Of a DNA stretch of 64,000 bases, positions 1 through 8,180 are shown in pieces. Position 1 is the stretch's first letter, and the number at the start of each line of letters is the position of its first letter. The notes under the pieces were generated by a model. That model worked only from the letters and a program-made list of their open reading frames with translations. It was not told the origin of the DNA and searched no databases. Location of the stretch: positions 1-64,000 of the forward strand of contig CAYZWT010000016.1 of NCBI GenBank assembly GCA_964482225.1. The letters run 5' to 3'. The DNA is from UBA1429 sp964482225 (GTDB lineage: Bacteria; Chloroflexota; Anaerolineae; UBA1429). Both the position numbers and the translations under genes were made by a program.

Positions 1-62
1 CGTGTCAAATCGGCTCTCGCGCTTGCCTAGCGGCCCTGCCCGCTCCCCTCAGAGGGACATCT

Positions 63-269
63 AGTGTGCCATAGAGCGATGGGCCTGTCAAATCGGCCCT
101 GGAGGGGCTCACGCCCTTCTCTACGACATACATTATGTCACGCCTTGCCTGGTTTGTCAATCCTCTCCGGGCCTGCCCGCGCAATCTCTGGCGATCCGAG
201 TCTCTTCGGCGCCGCCCGATCCGCAGGGCAACGAGGGAGGATTCTACACTATCGCCCCGAACCTGTCAA
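63..269 (-). promoter_or_regulatory. Tandem minus-strand promoter array facing out of the window
   Basis: Read on the minus strand, this stretch after recR holds repeated sigma-70-like elements. The first is TTGACA (264-269), 17 bp, TAGAAT (241-246). The second is TTGACA (155-160), 17 bp, CATAAT (132-137). The third is TTGACA (86-91), 17 bp, with a weaker CACACT (63-68). A fourth TTGACA lies at 4-9 with its -10 beyond the window edge. All fire leftward, away from recR. Stacked promoters of this kind are known upstream of rRNA and other very highly expressed operons, but the driven gene is not visible. I see no credible gene in 1-273. Confidence 0.6.
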
Positions 270-273
270 AAGC

Positions 274-876
274 TCAAATTCGACGTCTGCCGGCTATCGC
301 CTCGGCCAGGGTCATGCGGTCGGCATATTCCAGATCGCCGCCGCGCGGGAGCCCCAGCGCCAGGCGGGTCACCGTCACACCCAGAGGCTGGATCAGCCGC
401 GCCAAGTAGATCGCCGTGGCGTCGCCCTCCAGGGTCGGGTTGGTGGCCACGATCACTTCGCTCACGCCCCCGCCATGCAGTCGTCGCATCAACTGTTGGA
501 TGCGCAACTCATCCGGCCCGATGCGCTCCATGGGCGAGATGTGCCCATGGAGCACATGGTACACGCCCTTGAAGCTGCCGGTGTTCTCGATGGCGACCAC
601 ATCCAGCGGTTCTTCCACCACGCAGACCGTCTCGCGGGTGCGCTGCGGGTCTGCGCATACGGCGCAGGGATCGCTCTCGCTGATGTTGCAGCACACGGAA
701 CACAGAACCGTCTCCTGGTGCAGGGCCGCCAATGCCTCGGCCAGCGCCTCGGCCTCGCCCTGGCCCGCACGCAGCAGATAGTAGGTCAGCCGCGAGGCCG
801 TCTTGGGGCCAATGCCCGGGAGCCGGCTCAAGCCCTCGATGAGGCGCCCCACCGCCTTGGGCATGGCTGTCGTCAT
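274..876 (-). CDS. recR: Recombination protein RecR
   Basis: RecR acts with RecF/RecO in loading RecA at single-stranded gaps. The 200-residue product matches the usual RecR length. It has an N-terminal helix-hairpin-helix region (LPGIGPKTASRL), a four-cysteine zinc finger (CSVC...CAVC, about residues 58-73) and a Toprim domain starting at VCVVEEPLDV and containing the GVYHVLHGHISP segment typical of RecR. Its ATG overlaps the TAA of ybaB (TAATG), so the two are translationally coupled. It is the last gene of a dnaX-ybaB-recR transcription unit, an order conserved across many bacteria. Recognition is secure. Confidence 0.97.
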   Translation of the reverse strand: MTTAMPKAVGRLIEGLSRLPGIGPKTASRLTYYLLRAGQGEAEALAEALAALHQETVLCSVCCNISESDPCAVCADPQRTRETVCVVEEPLDVVAIENTGSFKGVYHVLHGHISPMERIGPDELRIQQLMRRLHGGGVSEVIVATNPTLEGDATAIYLARLIQPLGVTVTRLALGLPRGGDLEYADRMTLAEAIAGRRRI

Positions 877-1229
877 TACAGCAGCCCCGGAATGTCCAGC
901 CCGGCGGTAAAGGGACTCATGCGCTCCTGGGTCAGTTGCGCGACCTTTTGCTGGGCCTCGGCAAAAGCCGCCAGGATCAGGTCTTGCAGCATCTCCACAT
1001 CGTCCGGGTCCACTACTTCAGGGCGAATGGTGATCGCCCTCACCTCCTGGGCGCCGGTCATCTCGATAGATACCGCGCCGCCGCCCACGCTGGCGGTCAC
1101 AACCTCCTGCTCCAGGCTGGCCTGCGCCTCGGCCATCTGGCTCTGCAGCGCCTCGATCTGCTTCATCATATCGCCCCCGCGCGCAGGCCCACGGGGCGCG
1201 TTGAACCTTCGCTTTCCTTTGCTGGCCAC
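876..1229 (-). CDS. ybaB: YbaB/EbfC family nucleoid-associated protein
   Basis: Small DNA-binding protein of the YbaB/EbfC family, 117 residues with the chosen start. The core begins MMKQIEALQSQMAEAQASLE, followed by a GGGAVSIEMTGAQEVRAITI strand region and a C-terminal helix, as in the family. I chose a GTG start at 1229 because GGAGGGAGG lies six bases upstream; this puts the gene 16 bases after the dnaX stop. An ATG further downstream at the MMKQ segment would give a shorter, also plausible product. Family members bind DNA as dimers; the precise role is not settled. Location between dnaX and recR is classical. Confidence 0.93.
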   Translation of the reverse strand: MASKGKRRFNAPRGPARGGDMMKQIEALQSQMAEAQASLEQEVVTASVGGGAVSIEMTGAQEVRAITIRPEVVDPDDVEMLQDLILAAFAEAQQKVAQLTQERMSPFTAGLDIPGLL

Positions 1230-1245
1230 GGCGTTCCTCCCTCCG

Positions 1246-3030
1246 TTAGGGCTGATCCTCGTCCTCACTCAACTCGACACGGGTCACCTGCCCGCCGCGC
1301 TGTTCCAACGCCTTGACCGCAGGGTGACTCCGCAACTCTTGCGCACGCTGTTCCTGACGATCGGCCGCCGAGAACAGGTGCTCGTCAGGCGCCGGGCCCA
1401 TATTCGCTGACCCTGCGGGCGCCTCTGGCGGCGGCGCCACCACGCACTCGATCCGGCATCGCACCCCAAGCACCTCGGCCATCACCTCTTCGATCAGGGT
1501 GCTGCGCTTGGTGTCGGCCAGGGTATCGCGTTCGAACGGCTTGCCGCATCCGATGGTGACGACGCCATCTCGCACCCGCAGGGGGTGGGCCAGCGCCAAT
1601 GTCGCCCCGGCGGAAGGGTTGCGCGTGTTGACCTTGCTCACAACCTGGCGCCACTTGCCGCGCACCCAATCCAGGGTGAGCTGGGGCGCAGACGTGGCGC
1701 TGGCGACCGCTGGGGCCGCTTCTGGCTCGGCCTCCACCAGGTGCGCTTGCCCCGGCCCTGCCGTCTCGGCTGCGTCGGGCGCGACATTACCCCGCGCCTC
1801 TTGCGGACGCAGCGATGCAGGCGCCCCCCCCTGCGTTCGCGCCACGGGGGCGCCACCACTAGCCGGCCGCTCCTCGCTGCGGGCAAATGTCTCTGGCGCC
1901 GGAGTCTGTGACAGCTCGGCAGGCCGGGCCTCAGCGTCGCCCCGTTCCACCACCACCTCTACCAGGGCCAATTCCAGGGGCAGTTGCAGGCGCACGGCGT
2001 TGCGCAGCTCCTGGCCGGCAACCTGAAACACGCGAATGGCCTTGATCAGCAGCGACGGGGCAAAGCCCTCCTCGCGCAACAAGGCGCTCAGGGCCTCGAC
2101 CGTCTCGGGCGCCAACGTCGCAAGCTGATCATGGCTGCCCACCCGCATCAGCAGCATGGCCCTGAGCTGATCCAGGATCTCGCCCAAAAGCTGGCGCGGG
2201 TCGGCGCCCTGGTCCATGGCAAGGTTGATCAGGCTGAGCCCCAGGGCCGCATCGCCGCGCACCATGGCGGCAATGAGTTGCGTCACCGCCTCAGCCGAGG
2301 CTGCGCCCAACACCCGTTGCACAAAGGCCAGGTCCACCCGCTCGCCGGTGTAGGCCGCCACTTGATCCAGTAGGCTCTCGGCGTCTCGAAAGCTGCCCGC
2401 GCCCCGCCGCGCGATATAGTCCAGCGCCTCGGGGGTTGCCTCGATGCCCTCGGATGCGCAGATGTGTGCGAGTTTCTGCGCCACAACCTCCACCGTCGCC
2501 CGCCGAAAGTCAAAACGCTGGCAGCGCGAGAGAATGGTATCGGGCAGGCGATAGGCCTCGGTGGTGCAAAGCACAAAGATCACATGCTGGGGGGGCTCTT
2601 CCAGGGTCTTGAGCAGACCGTTGAACGCCTCGCGGGTCAGCATGTGCACTTCGTCAATGACATAGACCTTGAAGCGCGCATCCTGGGGCACAAAACCGAC
2701 CCGCTCGCGCAGCTCGCGGATCTCGTCAATGCCCCGGTTCGAGGCACCGTCTATCTCGATCAGATCCAACGAGCGCCCCGCCGTGATGCTTGTGCAGCGG
2801 CGGCATACGTTGCAGGGGGGATCATCGGTCTCGCCGATGCAGTTGACGGCCTTGGCCAGGATGCGAGCCGTCGAGGTCTTGCCGGTGCCCCGCACCCCTG
2901 TGAACAGGTAGGCATGGCCGATGCGCCCGGCGCGAATCTGGTTGCGCAGCGTGCCGGTGATGTGCTCCTGCCCCAAGAGGTCATCGAATGTCTGGCTGCG
3001 CCAGCGGTTGTAGATCGCCTGCGAGGTCAT
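1246..3030 (-). CDS. dnaX: DNA polymerase III subunit gamma/tau
   Basis: Clamp-loader ATPase of the replicative polymerase. Of 594 residues, the N-terminal AAA+ part carries Walker A GVRGTGKT (about 45-52), a four-cysteine zinc module (C64, C73, C76, C79), Walker B DEVHML (about 126-131) and the sensor-1 strand VLCTTEAYRLP. A Pro/Ala/Glu-rich linker (about 375-445) leads to a C-terminal tau-like domain (LTLDWVRGKWRQVVSKV...). I chose ATG 3030 (MTSQAIYNRWR) because AAAGGA is about 11 bases upstream; an in-frame ATG at 3042 lies directly on that ribosome site. I noticed no A-rich slippery run that would support a frameshifted gamma form. First gene of dnaX-ybaB-recR. Confidence 0.96.
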   Translation of the reverse strand: MTSQAIYNRWRSQTFDDLLGQEHITGTLRNQIRAGRIGHAYLFTGVRGTGKTSTARILAKAVNCIGETDDPPCNVCRRCTSITAGRSLDLIEIDGASNRGIDEIRELRERVGFVPQDARFKVYVIDEVHMLTREAFNGLLKTLEEPPQHVIFVLCTTEAYRLPDTILSRCQRFDFRRATVEVVAQKLAHICASEGIEATPEALDYIARRGAGSFRDAESLLDQVAAYTGERVDLAFVQRVLGAASAEAVTQLIAAMVRGDAALGLSLINLAMDQGADPRQLLGEILDQLRAMLLMRVGSHDQLATLAPETVEALSALLREEGFAPSLLIKAIRVFQVAGQELRNAVRLQLPLELALVEVVVERGDAEARPAELSQTPAPETFARSEERPASGGAPVARTQGGAPASLRPQEARGNVAPDAAETAGPGQAHLVEAEPEAAPAVASATSAPQLTLDWVRGKWRQVVSKVNTRNPSAGATLALAHPLRVRDGVVTIGCGKPFERDTLADTKRSTLIEEVMAEVLGVRCRIECVVAPPPEAPAGSANMGPAPDEHLFSAADRQEQRAQELRSHPAVKALEQRGGQVTRVELSEDEDQP

Positions 3031-3084
3031 CGGCAGAGCCATCCTTTATGTCTTCCCATAGGCTCGAACGCCAGCGTTATGGGT

Positions 3085-3113
3085 AGTGTAGCACCGGCAG
3101 CAGCGGCTGGCAA
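3085..3113 (-). promoter_or_regulatory. Promoter of dnaX-ybaB-recR
   Basis: On the minus strand TTGCCA (3108-3113) is followed after 17 bp by TACACT (3085-3090), a good sigma-70-type match about 55 bases upstream of the dnaX start. Confidence 0.5.
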
Positions 3114-3145
3114 AGCGGGGACGGAGGGCGACGCGCGCGGATCGC

Positions 3146-4045
3146 TCAGTTGAGGCGCTCGATGTTGGGATGCCAGCCCAGCAGCGTCACCATCTCTTGC
3201 ACCTCGTGCGGCTCCAGGGCGCGACCCTTGCCCGCCAGGGCCACCAGCGTCGCCTCCATGACGTTGGTGCCAAAGGAGCGGGTACCCAGGCGGGGCGTGC
3301 TGGTCACCAGATAGGTCACGCCCCGCTCGCGAAAGAGCCGCACATCCAGCTCGGTGGTGGTGTTGGTGGCGATGATCTTGCCTGCCATGTCCTGGGGCAT
3401 GTGCCGCCGGATATAGTTACAGTCTCCGGCGATGACGCCCGCGCGGGCGAACCAAGCCGGAAAGCGGGGCTCGGTGTGATCCTCTTTTTGCCCTGTTGGA
3501 TACAGCCAGCGCATGGGCATATGCCGAAAGAGGGGCCCCAGCACGGCCATCAAGCGCTGCAAGGCCGCCATGCTGTGCAGCGCCAGGGGCACCCCCAAAG
3601 AAAAGGCCAGGTCGCCCAAGATCAGCTCATAGCCCAGCTCCTCGAACGACAGGGCCATGGCCAGCCGGTCGGCGGCGCAGGTGATCAGGGCGGTGCGCGG
3701 GTTCACAGCCTCGGCGATCTCGGCCTCGATGGCCTGGGCCATCTGCCGCTCCACCACGTCCCGAAAGCCAGCGCCATCCACATAGGGGGTCTGGCGCACG
3801 GCCTGCATCAGCCGCCGCACATGGGAAAGCTCATAGCTGGCGCGCCCGGCCGAGATGCTCAGGGTGGCCCCGCCGATGCCAAAGCAATCCACGCGGCCAT
3901 CATACTCGCGATACAGGCGCAGGGCCTCGGCCGTGTCGCCATCCACGCCGATCCGCTCGATGAGCAACTGCTCGCCCATCAGCTCGATCTCGATGCGATA
4001 GTCGCGCGAGCGGCTACCCAGGCTGATGCTGACGATGTGTTTCAT
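3146..4045 (-). CDS. Quinate 5-dehydrogenase-like protein, function uncertain
   Basis: A 299-residue soluble protein. I recall similar Chloroflexota proteins annotated as quinate 5-dehydrogenase, but the sequence does not show a clear shikimate-dehydrogenase active site, so the activity is not supported. Visible features are a short N-terminal beta domain (KHIVSISLGSRSRDYRIEIE), a glycine-rich turn (CFGIGGATLSI), a helix-rich middle with LGYELILGDLAFSLGVP, and a C-terminal block (IIATNTTTELDVRLFRERGV... TPRLGTRSFGTNVMEA) that looks like a second nucleotide-fold half. It lies upstream of no obvious partner; the split transketolase follows on the other side of a palindrome at 4101-4126. Shikimate-pathway genes are not nearby. 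Confidence 0.5.
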   Translation of the reverse strand: MKHIVSISLGSRSRDYRIEIELMGEQLLIERIGVDGDTAEALRLYREYDGRVDCFGIGGATLSISAGRASYELSHVRRLMQAVRQTPYVDGAGFRDVVERQMAQAIEAEIAEAVNPRTALITCAADRLAMALSFEELGYELILGDLAFSLGVPLALHSMAALQRLMAVLGPLFRHMPMRWLYPTGQKEDHTEPRFPAWFARAGVIAGDCNYIRRHMPQDMAGKIIATNTTTELDVRLFRERGVTYLVTSTPRLGTRSFGTNVMEATLVALAGKGRALEPHEVQEMVTLLGWHPNIERLN

Positions 4046-4100
4046 TGGTTTCCCGGCATCCTTCCGGCCCCATCTTTTGCAGTGACGCCCATCGTGTGAA

Positions 4101-4126
4101 CGTGAGAACGTTCGAACGTTCTCACG
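4101..4126. repeat. Perfect 26-bp palindrome built on AACGTTCGAACGTT
   Basis: The 26 bases are their own reverse complement, reading outward from the centre AACGTTCGAACGTT to CGTGAG and CTCACG. It sits just after the stop of the transketolase operon (minus strand), so as RNA it would form a 12-13 bp hairpin and may act as a terminator or protective end. A related palindrome with the same core lies at 35275-35314. Confidence 0.75.
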
Positions 4127-4130
4127 CTCC

Positions 4131-5072
4131 CTAGCGCCCCAGGGCCTGGGCCACCGACGCGGCGATGCCCGGAGGCGTCAGGCCGTGCTTTTCCAGCAGC
4201 TCGTCGGCGGTGGCCGATTCGCCAAAGCGATCTCGCGTGCCCAGGCGCAGCAGCCGCGCGCCGCCGCCCGCCTCGGCCATCACCTCGGCCACGGCGCCGC
4301 CCAGCCCGCCCAGGATGCTGTGCTCCTCGATGGTGACCACCAGGGGCGCCGCCTGCATCGCGGCAGCCACCGCCCCCTCGTCCAGGGGTTTGATCGTGGA
4401 CATGTTGACCACGCCCGCCGAGATACCTCGCTCGGCCAGCAGCGCCCGCGCATCCAGGGCGGCGCTGACCATGTGGCCGCAGGCGATCAGGGTGACATCG
4501 TGGCCCTGGGCCAGCCAGGGCGCGCGGCCCAGCTCGTAGCGGTAGGAACTATCGAACAGGTCGGGCACGGGATAGCGGCCCAGCCGCAGGTAGATGGGGC
4601 CGTCAATCTCCTGGGCTGCCGCCAGGGTCATGGCCTCGGTCTCGACGCCATCCGCCGGCACCAGCACGCGCATGTTGGGCAGCGCCCGCATCAGGGCGAT
4701 ATCCTCCAACGCCTGGTGGCTGGCGCCATCGGGCCCCTGGGTGAGCCCGGCGCTAGAGCCCGCCAGGATCACATGCAGGTTCGGATAGCAGATCTGGATG
4801 CGGATCTGGTCGTAGCAGTGGGCCGTGATGAACATGGCGAACGAGTTGGCATAAGGGATCATGCCGGTGGCAGCCAGGCCCGCCGCCGTGCTGACCATGT
4901 CCATCTCCGAGATGCCGATATCCAGGAACCGCTCGCCAAAGCGATCCCGAAAGAGGTCGCTGCGGGTGGACTTGTAGAGATCGGCGTCCAGCACGGTGAT
5001 CTGGCGGTAGAGCTCGCCCGCGCGCAGCAGCGCCTCGCCATAGGCATGTCGCGTCTCGCGTTTGGTCGCCAT
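4131..5072 (-). CDS. Transketolase, C-terminal subunit (pyrimidine-binding half)
   Basis: Second half of a split transketolase: transfers two-carbon ketol units in the pentose phosphate pathway using thiamine diphosphate. Of 313 residues, the Pyr domain includes FLDIGISEMDMVSTAAGLA, whose Glu is the conserved cofactor-activating residue, then GPDGASHQALEDIALMRALPN, followed by the C-terminal transketolase domain (about 190-310). Its start lies one base after the stop of the N-terminal subunit gene, so both halves are co-translated and should form one enzyme. DXP synthase-like or 1-deoxysugar uses are possible for split forms; the substrate cannot be told from sequence. Confidence 0.92.
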   Translation of the reverse strand: MATKRETRHAYGEALLRAGELYRQITVLDADLYKSTRSDLFRDRFGERFLDIGISEMDMVSTAAGLAATGMIPYANSFAMFITAHCYDQIRIQICYPNLHVILAGSSAGLTQGPDGASHQALEDIALMRALPNMRVLVPADGVETEAMTLAAAQEIDGPIYLRLGRYPVPDLFDSSYRYELGRAPWLAQGHDVTLIACGHMVSAALDARALLAERGISAGVVNMSTIKPLDEGAVAAAMQAAPLVVTIEEHSILGGLGGAVAEVMAEAGGGARLLRLGTRDRFGESATADELLEKHGLTPPGIAASVAQALGR

Positions 5073-5073
5073 C

Positions 5074-5919
5074 CTACACCTCCCCCATCTCGGCGCGCCG
5101 GGCCTCTAGCTCCGCCAGGGCCTGGGCGATCTGCTCGGGCGTGAGCGCCGCATTGTGAAACTCGGGCCGATCCTCGATGAACGAGATGCCCTTGCCTTTG
5201 ACCGTCTCGGCGATGATGGCCGAGGGCGCCTCGCCGCCATCGGAGGCCCAATCCAGGGCCTGCATCAGGGCGCCCATATCGTGGCCGTCCACCTCGCAGG
5301 TGCGCCAGCCAAAGGCGTCGAACTTGCGGGCCAACCCCGCCATCTCTTTGCCGCAATAGGAGCGGTCCATGGCCTTGAGGCCGTTGGCGTCAATGATGGC
5401 CGTCACGTTGCCCAGGCACTGGGCCGCCGTGGTGCGCACCGCCTCCCACACCTGGCCCTCCTGGGTCTCGCCATCGCCCATCAGGCAGTAGACATCGAAC
5501 GCGAGCCCCTGCATACGCCCCGCCAGGGCCATGCCATTGCCGAAGGAGAGCCCCTGCCCCAGAGAGCCGGTGCAGCCCTCGATGCCCGGCAACAGGTGCG
5601 CCGCCGGGTGCCCCTGCAAGCGCGCGCCCAGGCGCTTGAGGGTGGCCAGCTCCTCCTTGGGGAACACGCCAAGCATGGCCAACGCCGCATACTGGGCGGG
5701 CACACAGTGCCCCTTGCTCATGATGAAACGGTCGCGCTCCGGCCAATCGGGCCGCGCAGGATCGTAGCGCATCTTGCCGAAATAGAGCGCCGTCACAATG
5801 TCGGTCGCCGAGAGCGAACCGCCAAAGTGGTGGGCCTTGTTGGGGCCCATCATCCTGACGATCTCGATACGGACATCGAGGGCCAGGCGGCGCAGCGCAT
5901 CTAGATCACGGACGCTCAT
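5074..5919 (-). CDS. Transketolase, N-terminal subunit (TPP-binding half)
   Basis: Thiamine-diphosphate-binding half of the split transketolase, 281 residues. Diagnostic segments are HHFGGSLSATDIVTALYF-type helix (AHHFGGSLSATDIV), SKGHCVPAQYAAL, GSLGQGLSFGNGMAL and the TPP/Mg motif GDGETQEGQVWEA followed about 25 residues later by IIDANGLKA. The start ATG at 5919 has AAGGAGG about eight bases upstream. Together with the downstream partner it reconstitutes a full transketolase. Located upstream of the quinate-dehydrogenase-like gene on the same strand. Confidence 0.92.
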   Translation of the reverse strand: MSVRDLDALRRLALDVRIEIVRMMGPNKAHHFGGSLSATDIVTALYFGKMRYDPARPDWPERDRFIMSKGHCVPAQYAALAMLGVFPKEELATLKRLGARLQGHPAAHLLPGIEGCTGSLGQGLSFGNGMALAGRMQGLAFDVYCLMGDGETQEGQVWEAVRTTAAQCLGNVTAIIDANGLKAMDRSYCGKEMAGLARKFDAFGWRTCEVDGHDMGALMQALDWASDGGEAPSAIIAETVKGKGISFIEDRPEFHNAALTPEQIAQALAELEARRAEMGEV

Positions 5920-5986
5920 CCCTCTGCCTCCTTGTCATACGCTCGCGCACAGAACGCAGCCACTCTACACGGGGCGCCCCCCGGCG

Positions 5987-8002
5987 TCAAGCCTCGGGAC
6001 CGCACCCCGGCCCCGAATTGAACAGATCCGCATAGTCGTTGGGCAGCATGTCCTCCGGGTGCGCCCCCAGGATGGCCAGCAGGTCGCCGATCAGCTCTGC
6101 CTTGAGCACCGCATCGCGCTGCGACCAGGTGCGGCTCTTGATCTCGACGAATGGCCCGGCGGGCTGCGGGCTGTGGATCTGATCCAGGTTCACGGCAAAG
6201 TCCAGTCCCTTGTAGCGGATGTGGTAGCGTTCGCGGTGCTTGCCGATCTCGACGATCCGCTCCGGCTTGAAATACTCGCAGTAAAAGCGCAGGCTGCGGT
6301 CGGCCTCGGCGGTAAAGCGCGCGCGGCTGAGCACCACGCTATGCTGGTATTCGGCCTCTTTGGCCGGGCCCGTCAGGGTTAGGTTGTAGATCGGCTCCAC
6401 CGAGCCATCGGCCCGGATCACCTGATCCTCGCGATAGCGCAGCCGCTGGGGATCGTGGTGGTCAAAGATGAAATAGGTGTCGTATTGCTCGCGCGAGGTG
6501 TGGGCGATCTGGTGCACCTCGGGGTGCTCCAGACCCCTGTGAAAGGCATCGGGGTCGCGCAGCGCCCCCTTGGCCTGCACCTCAAAGGTCTCGCCCTGCT
6601 CCAGCGGCGCGATATCCACCAACTTGTCCAGGATGCTCCCCTCACGCTGCACAAAGAACCGGGTAATGCGCCGCGCCAGATCCGACGCGCGCTCCAACAC
6701 CTGGGCCGCGTCTATGGTGGTGAGTTGGCCCTCACGCAACAACTGGCGCCCATTGACCCACACATGCCGCACGTCGCTCGCCTGGGTGGTATAGACCACC
6801 CGCGAGTAGGCGTTGGTAGCGGTGGTCTCAAAGGCGGGCATCTGGTGCAAGCCCTCGCCGTGCACGACGATCAGATCGGCGCGCTTGCCGGGCTCCAGCG
6901 AGCCGATCAGGTGGTCCAGGCCGATGGCCCGGGCGCCATAGATGGTCGCCATGGCCAGGGCCTCCATGGCGGGGACCGCCACCGGGTTGCCCGTCATGGC
7001 CTTGGGCAGCAGCGCCGCCAGCCGCATCTCCTCGAACATGTTCAGGTCGTTGTTGCTGGCGCAGCCATCGGCGCCCAGCCCCAGGCGCACCCCGCGCCGC
7101 AGCATCTCGGCCACCGGCGCGATGCCGCTGGCCAGCTTGAGGTTGCTGGTGGGGCAGTGCACCGCCCCCACGCCATAGCGGGCCATCAACTGGATTTCTT
7201 CGCTGTTCACATGCACACAGTGGGCGGCCACCAGCGGATGCTCCAGGATGCCATGCTCCTCCAGCCAGCGCACCGGCCTGAGCGCCGAGCTGGCCAGCAG
7301 GGCGTCCACCTCATCCTGGGTCTCGGCCACGTGGGTGAGCTGTGGAACCCCAAAGCGGCGCGCCAGGGCCGTGGTCGCCTCCAGAATCTCGGGCGTGGTC
7401 ATATAGATCGAGTGGGGCGCGGGCGCCGCCACGATCAACTCGTGATCCTGCCAATGGGAGAGGAAATCGTGGCAGTAGCGCAGGCCATCCTCATAGCTGC
7501 CCGCGTCGGGGGTGGGGAACTTGGTCACCGTCTCGCCGCAGATGCCGCGCATGCCCGCCTCTGCGGCGGCCCAGGCCACCTCCTCCTCGTGATAGTACAT
7601 GTCCACAAAGGTGGTGGCGCCGCCGCGCAGCATCTCGGCGCAGGAGAGGGTGGTGCCCAGGAAAGAGAACTCGGGCGTCGCAAACTCGCGCTCCACCGGC
7701 AGGATATAGCCATAGAGCCAGACATCCAGGCGCAGGTCATCGGCCAGACCGCGCAGCAGGCTCATGGGCATGTGGGTATGGGCGTTGATCAGGCCGGGCA
7801 GGATCAGGTCGCCATCGCAGCGCACGGTCTCCTCCGCCTGGAACCGCGCCGCGATCTCGGACTCTGGGCCCACGGCCACAATGTCACGGCCCCGCAGCGC
7901 CACGGCGCCGGGCCGGTAGAGATGGCGCTCGGCGTCCATGGTGATGACGACGCCGCCAGTCAACAGTGTATCCACCCGTTCCGGGCCGGCAGATTGGCGC
8001 AT
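5987..8002 (-). CDS. Amidohydrolase (MTA/SAH deaminase-like) fused to a CYTH domain
   Basis: A 671-residue two-part protein. Residues 1-450 form a metal-dependent deaminase of the TRZ/ATZ/MtaD type: H75-x-H77 (NAHTHMP), HVAETQDE, HCVHVN and GADGCASNNDLNMFEEMR, the last closely matching methylthioadenosine/S-adenosylhomocysteine deaminases. Residues about 470-650 look like a CYTH/triphosphate-tunnel domain: EVQAKG for the ExExK signature, RLRYRED, YNLTLTGP, and GPFVEIKSRTWS near the end. Start ATG 8002 is chosen because longer in-frame starts run antisense through the neighbouring PpiC gene. The fusion is unusual and the CYTH role (triphosphate or polyphosphate binding) is inferred only. Confidence 0.82.
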   Translation of the reverse strand: MRQSAGPERVDTLLTGGVVITMDAERHLYRPGAVALRGRDIVAVGPESEIAARFQAEETVRCDGDLILPGLINAHTHMPMSLLRGLADDLRLDVWLYGYILPVEREFATPEFSFLGTTLSCAEMLRGGATTFVDMYYHEEEVAWAAAEAGMRGICGETVTKFPTPDAGSYEDGLRYCHDFLSHWQDHELIVAAPAPHSIYMTTPEILEATTALARRFGVPQLTHVAETQDEVDALLASSALRPVRWLEEHGILEHPLVAAHCVHVNSEEIQLMARYGVGAVHCPTSNLKLASGIAPVAEMLRRGVRLGLGADGCASNNDLNMFEEMRLAALLPKAMTGNPVAVPAMEALAMATIYGARAIGLDHLIGSLEPGKRADLIVVHGEGLHQMPAFETTATNAYSRVVYTTQASDVRHVWVNGRQLLREGQLTTIDAAQVLERASDLARRITRFFVQREGSILDKLVDIAPLEQGETFEVQAKGALRDPDAFHRGLEHPEVHQIAHTSREQYDTYFIFDHHDPQRLRYREDQVIRADGSVEPIYNLTLTGPAKEAEYQHSVVLSRARFTAEADRSLRFYCEYFKPERIVEIGKHRERYHIRYKGLDFAVNLDQIHSPQPAGPFVEIKSRTWSQRDAVLKAELIGDLLAILGAHPEDMLPNDYADLFNSGPGCGPEA

Positions 8003-8039
8003 GGCAGACTCTCCCTCAGGGCGCAACGATATTGGGCCC

Positions 8040-8068
8040 ATTATAGCGCCTGGCCGCCGCCCGGCCAA
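8040..8068 (-). promoter_or_regulatory. Promoter of the amidohydrolase-CYTH gene
   Basis: Minus-strand TTGGCC (8063-8068), 17 bp, perfect TATAAT (8040-8045), giving a start of transcription about 30 bases before the ATG at 8002. Confidence 0.6.
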
Positions 8069-8096
8069 CCCGACGCCAGCGATGGCGTCGCCACAC

Positions 8097-8125
8097 TTGG
8101 CGCTCGCTCTCGTCGGTGCTATGAT
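8097..8125 (+). promoter_or_regulatory. Promoter of the PpiC lipoprotein gene
   Basis: TTGGCG (8097-8102), 17 bp, TATGAT (8120-8125). It is divergent from the amidohydrolase promoter and about 55 bases before the ATG at 8181. Confidence 0.55.
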
Positions 8126-8180
8126 GCTGCCAACGCCTTCTGTCGGGCCTGCCGCCCGCGCCTTTATCGAGAGGAAGATC

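Noticed and set aside
1246..3030. Programmed frameshift in dnaX producing a gamma subunit
   Set aside because: I saw no A-rich slippery run with a following stem in the GC-rich second half of the gene.
4101..4126. Part of a CRISPR repeat
   Set aside because: Only two related palindromes exist, 31 kb apart, with no regular spacers or cas genes.
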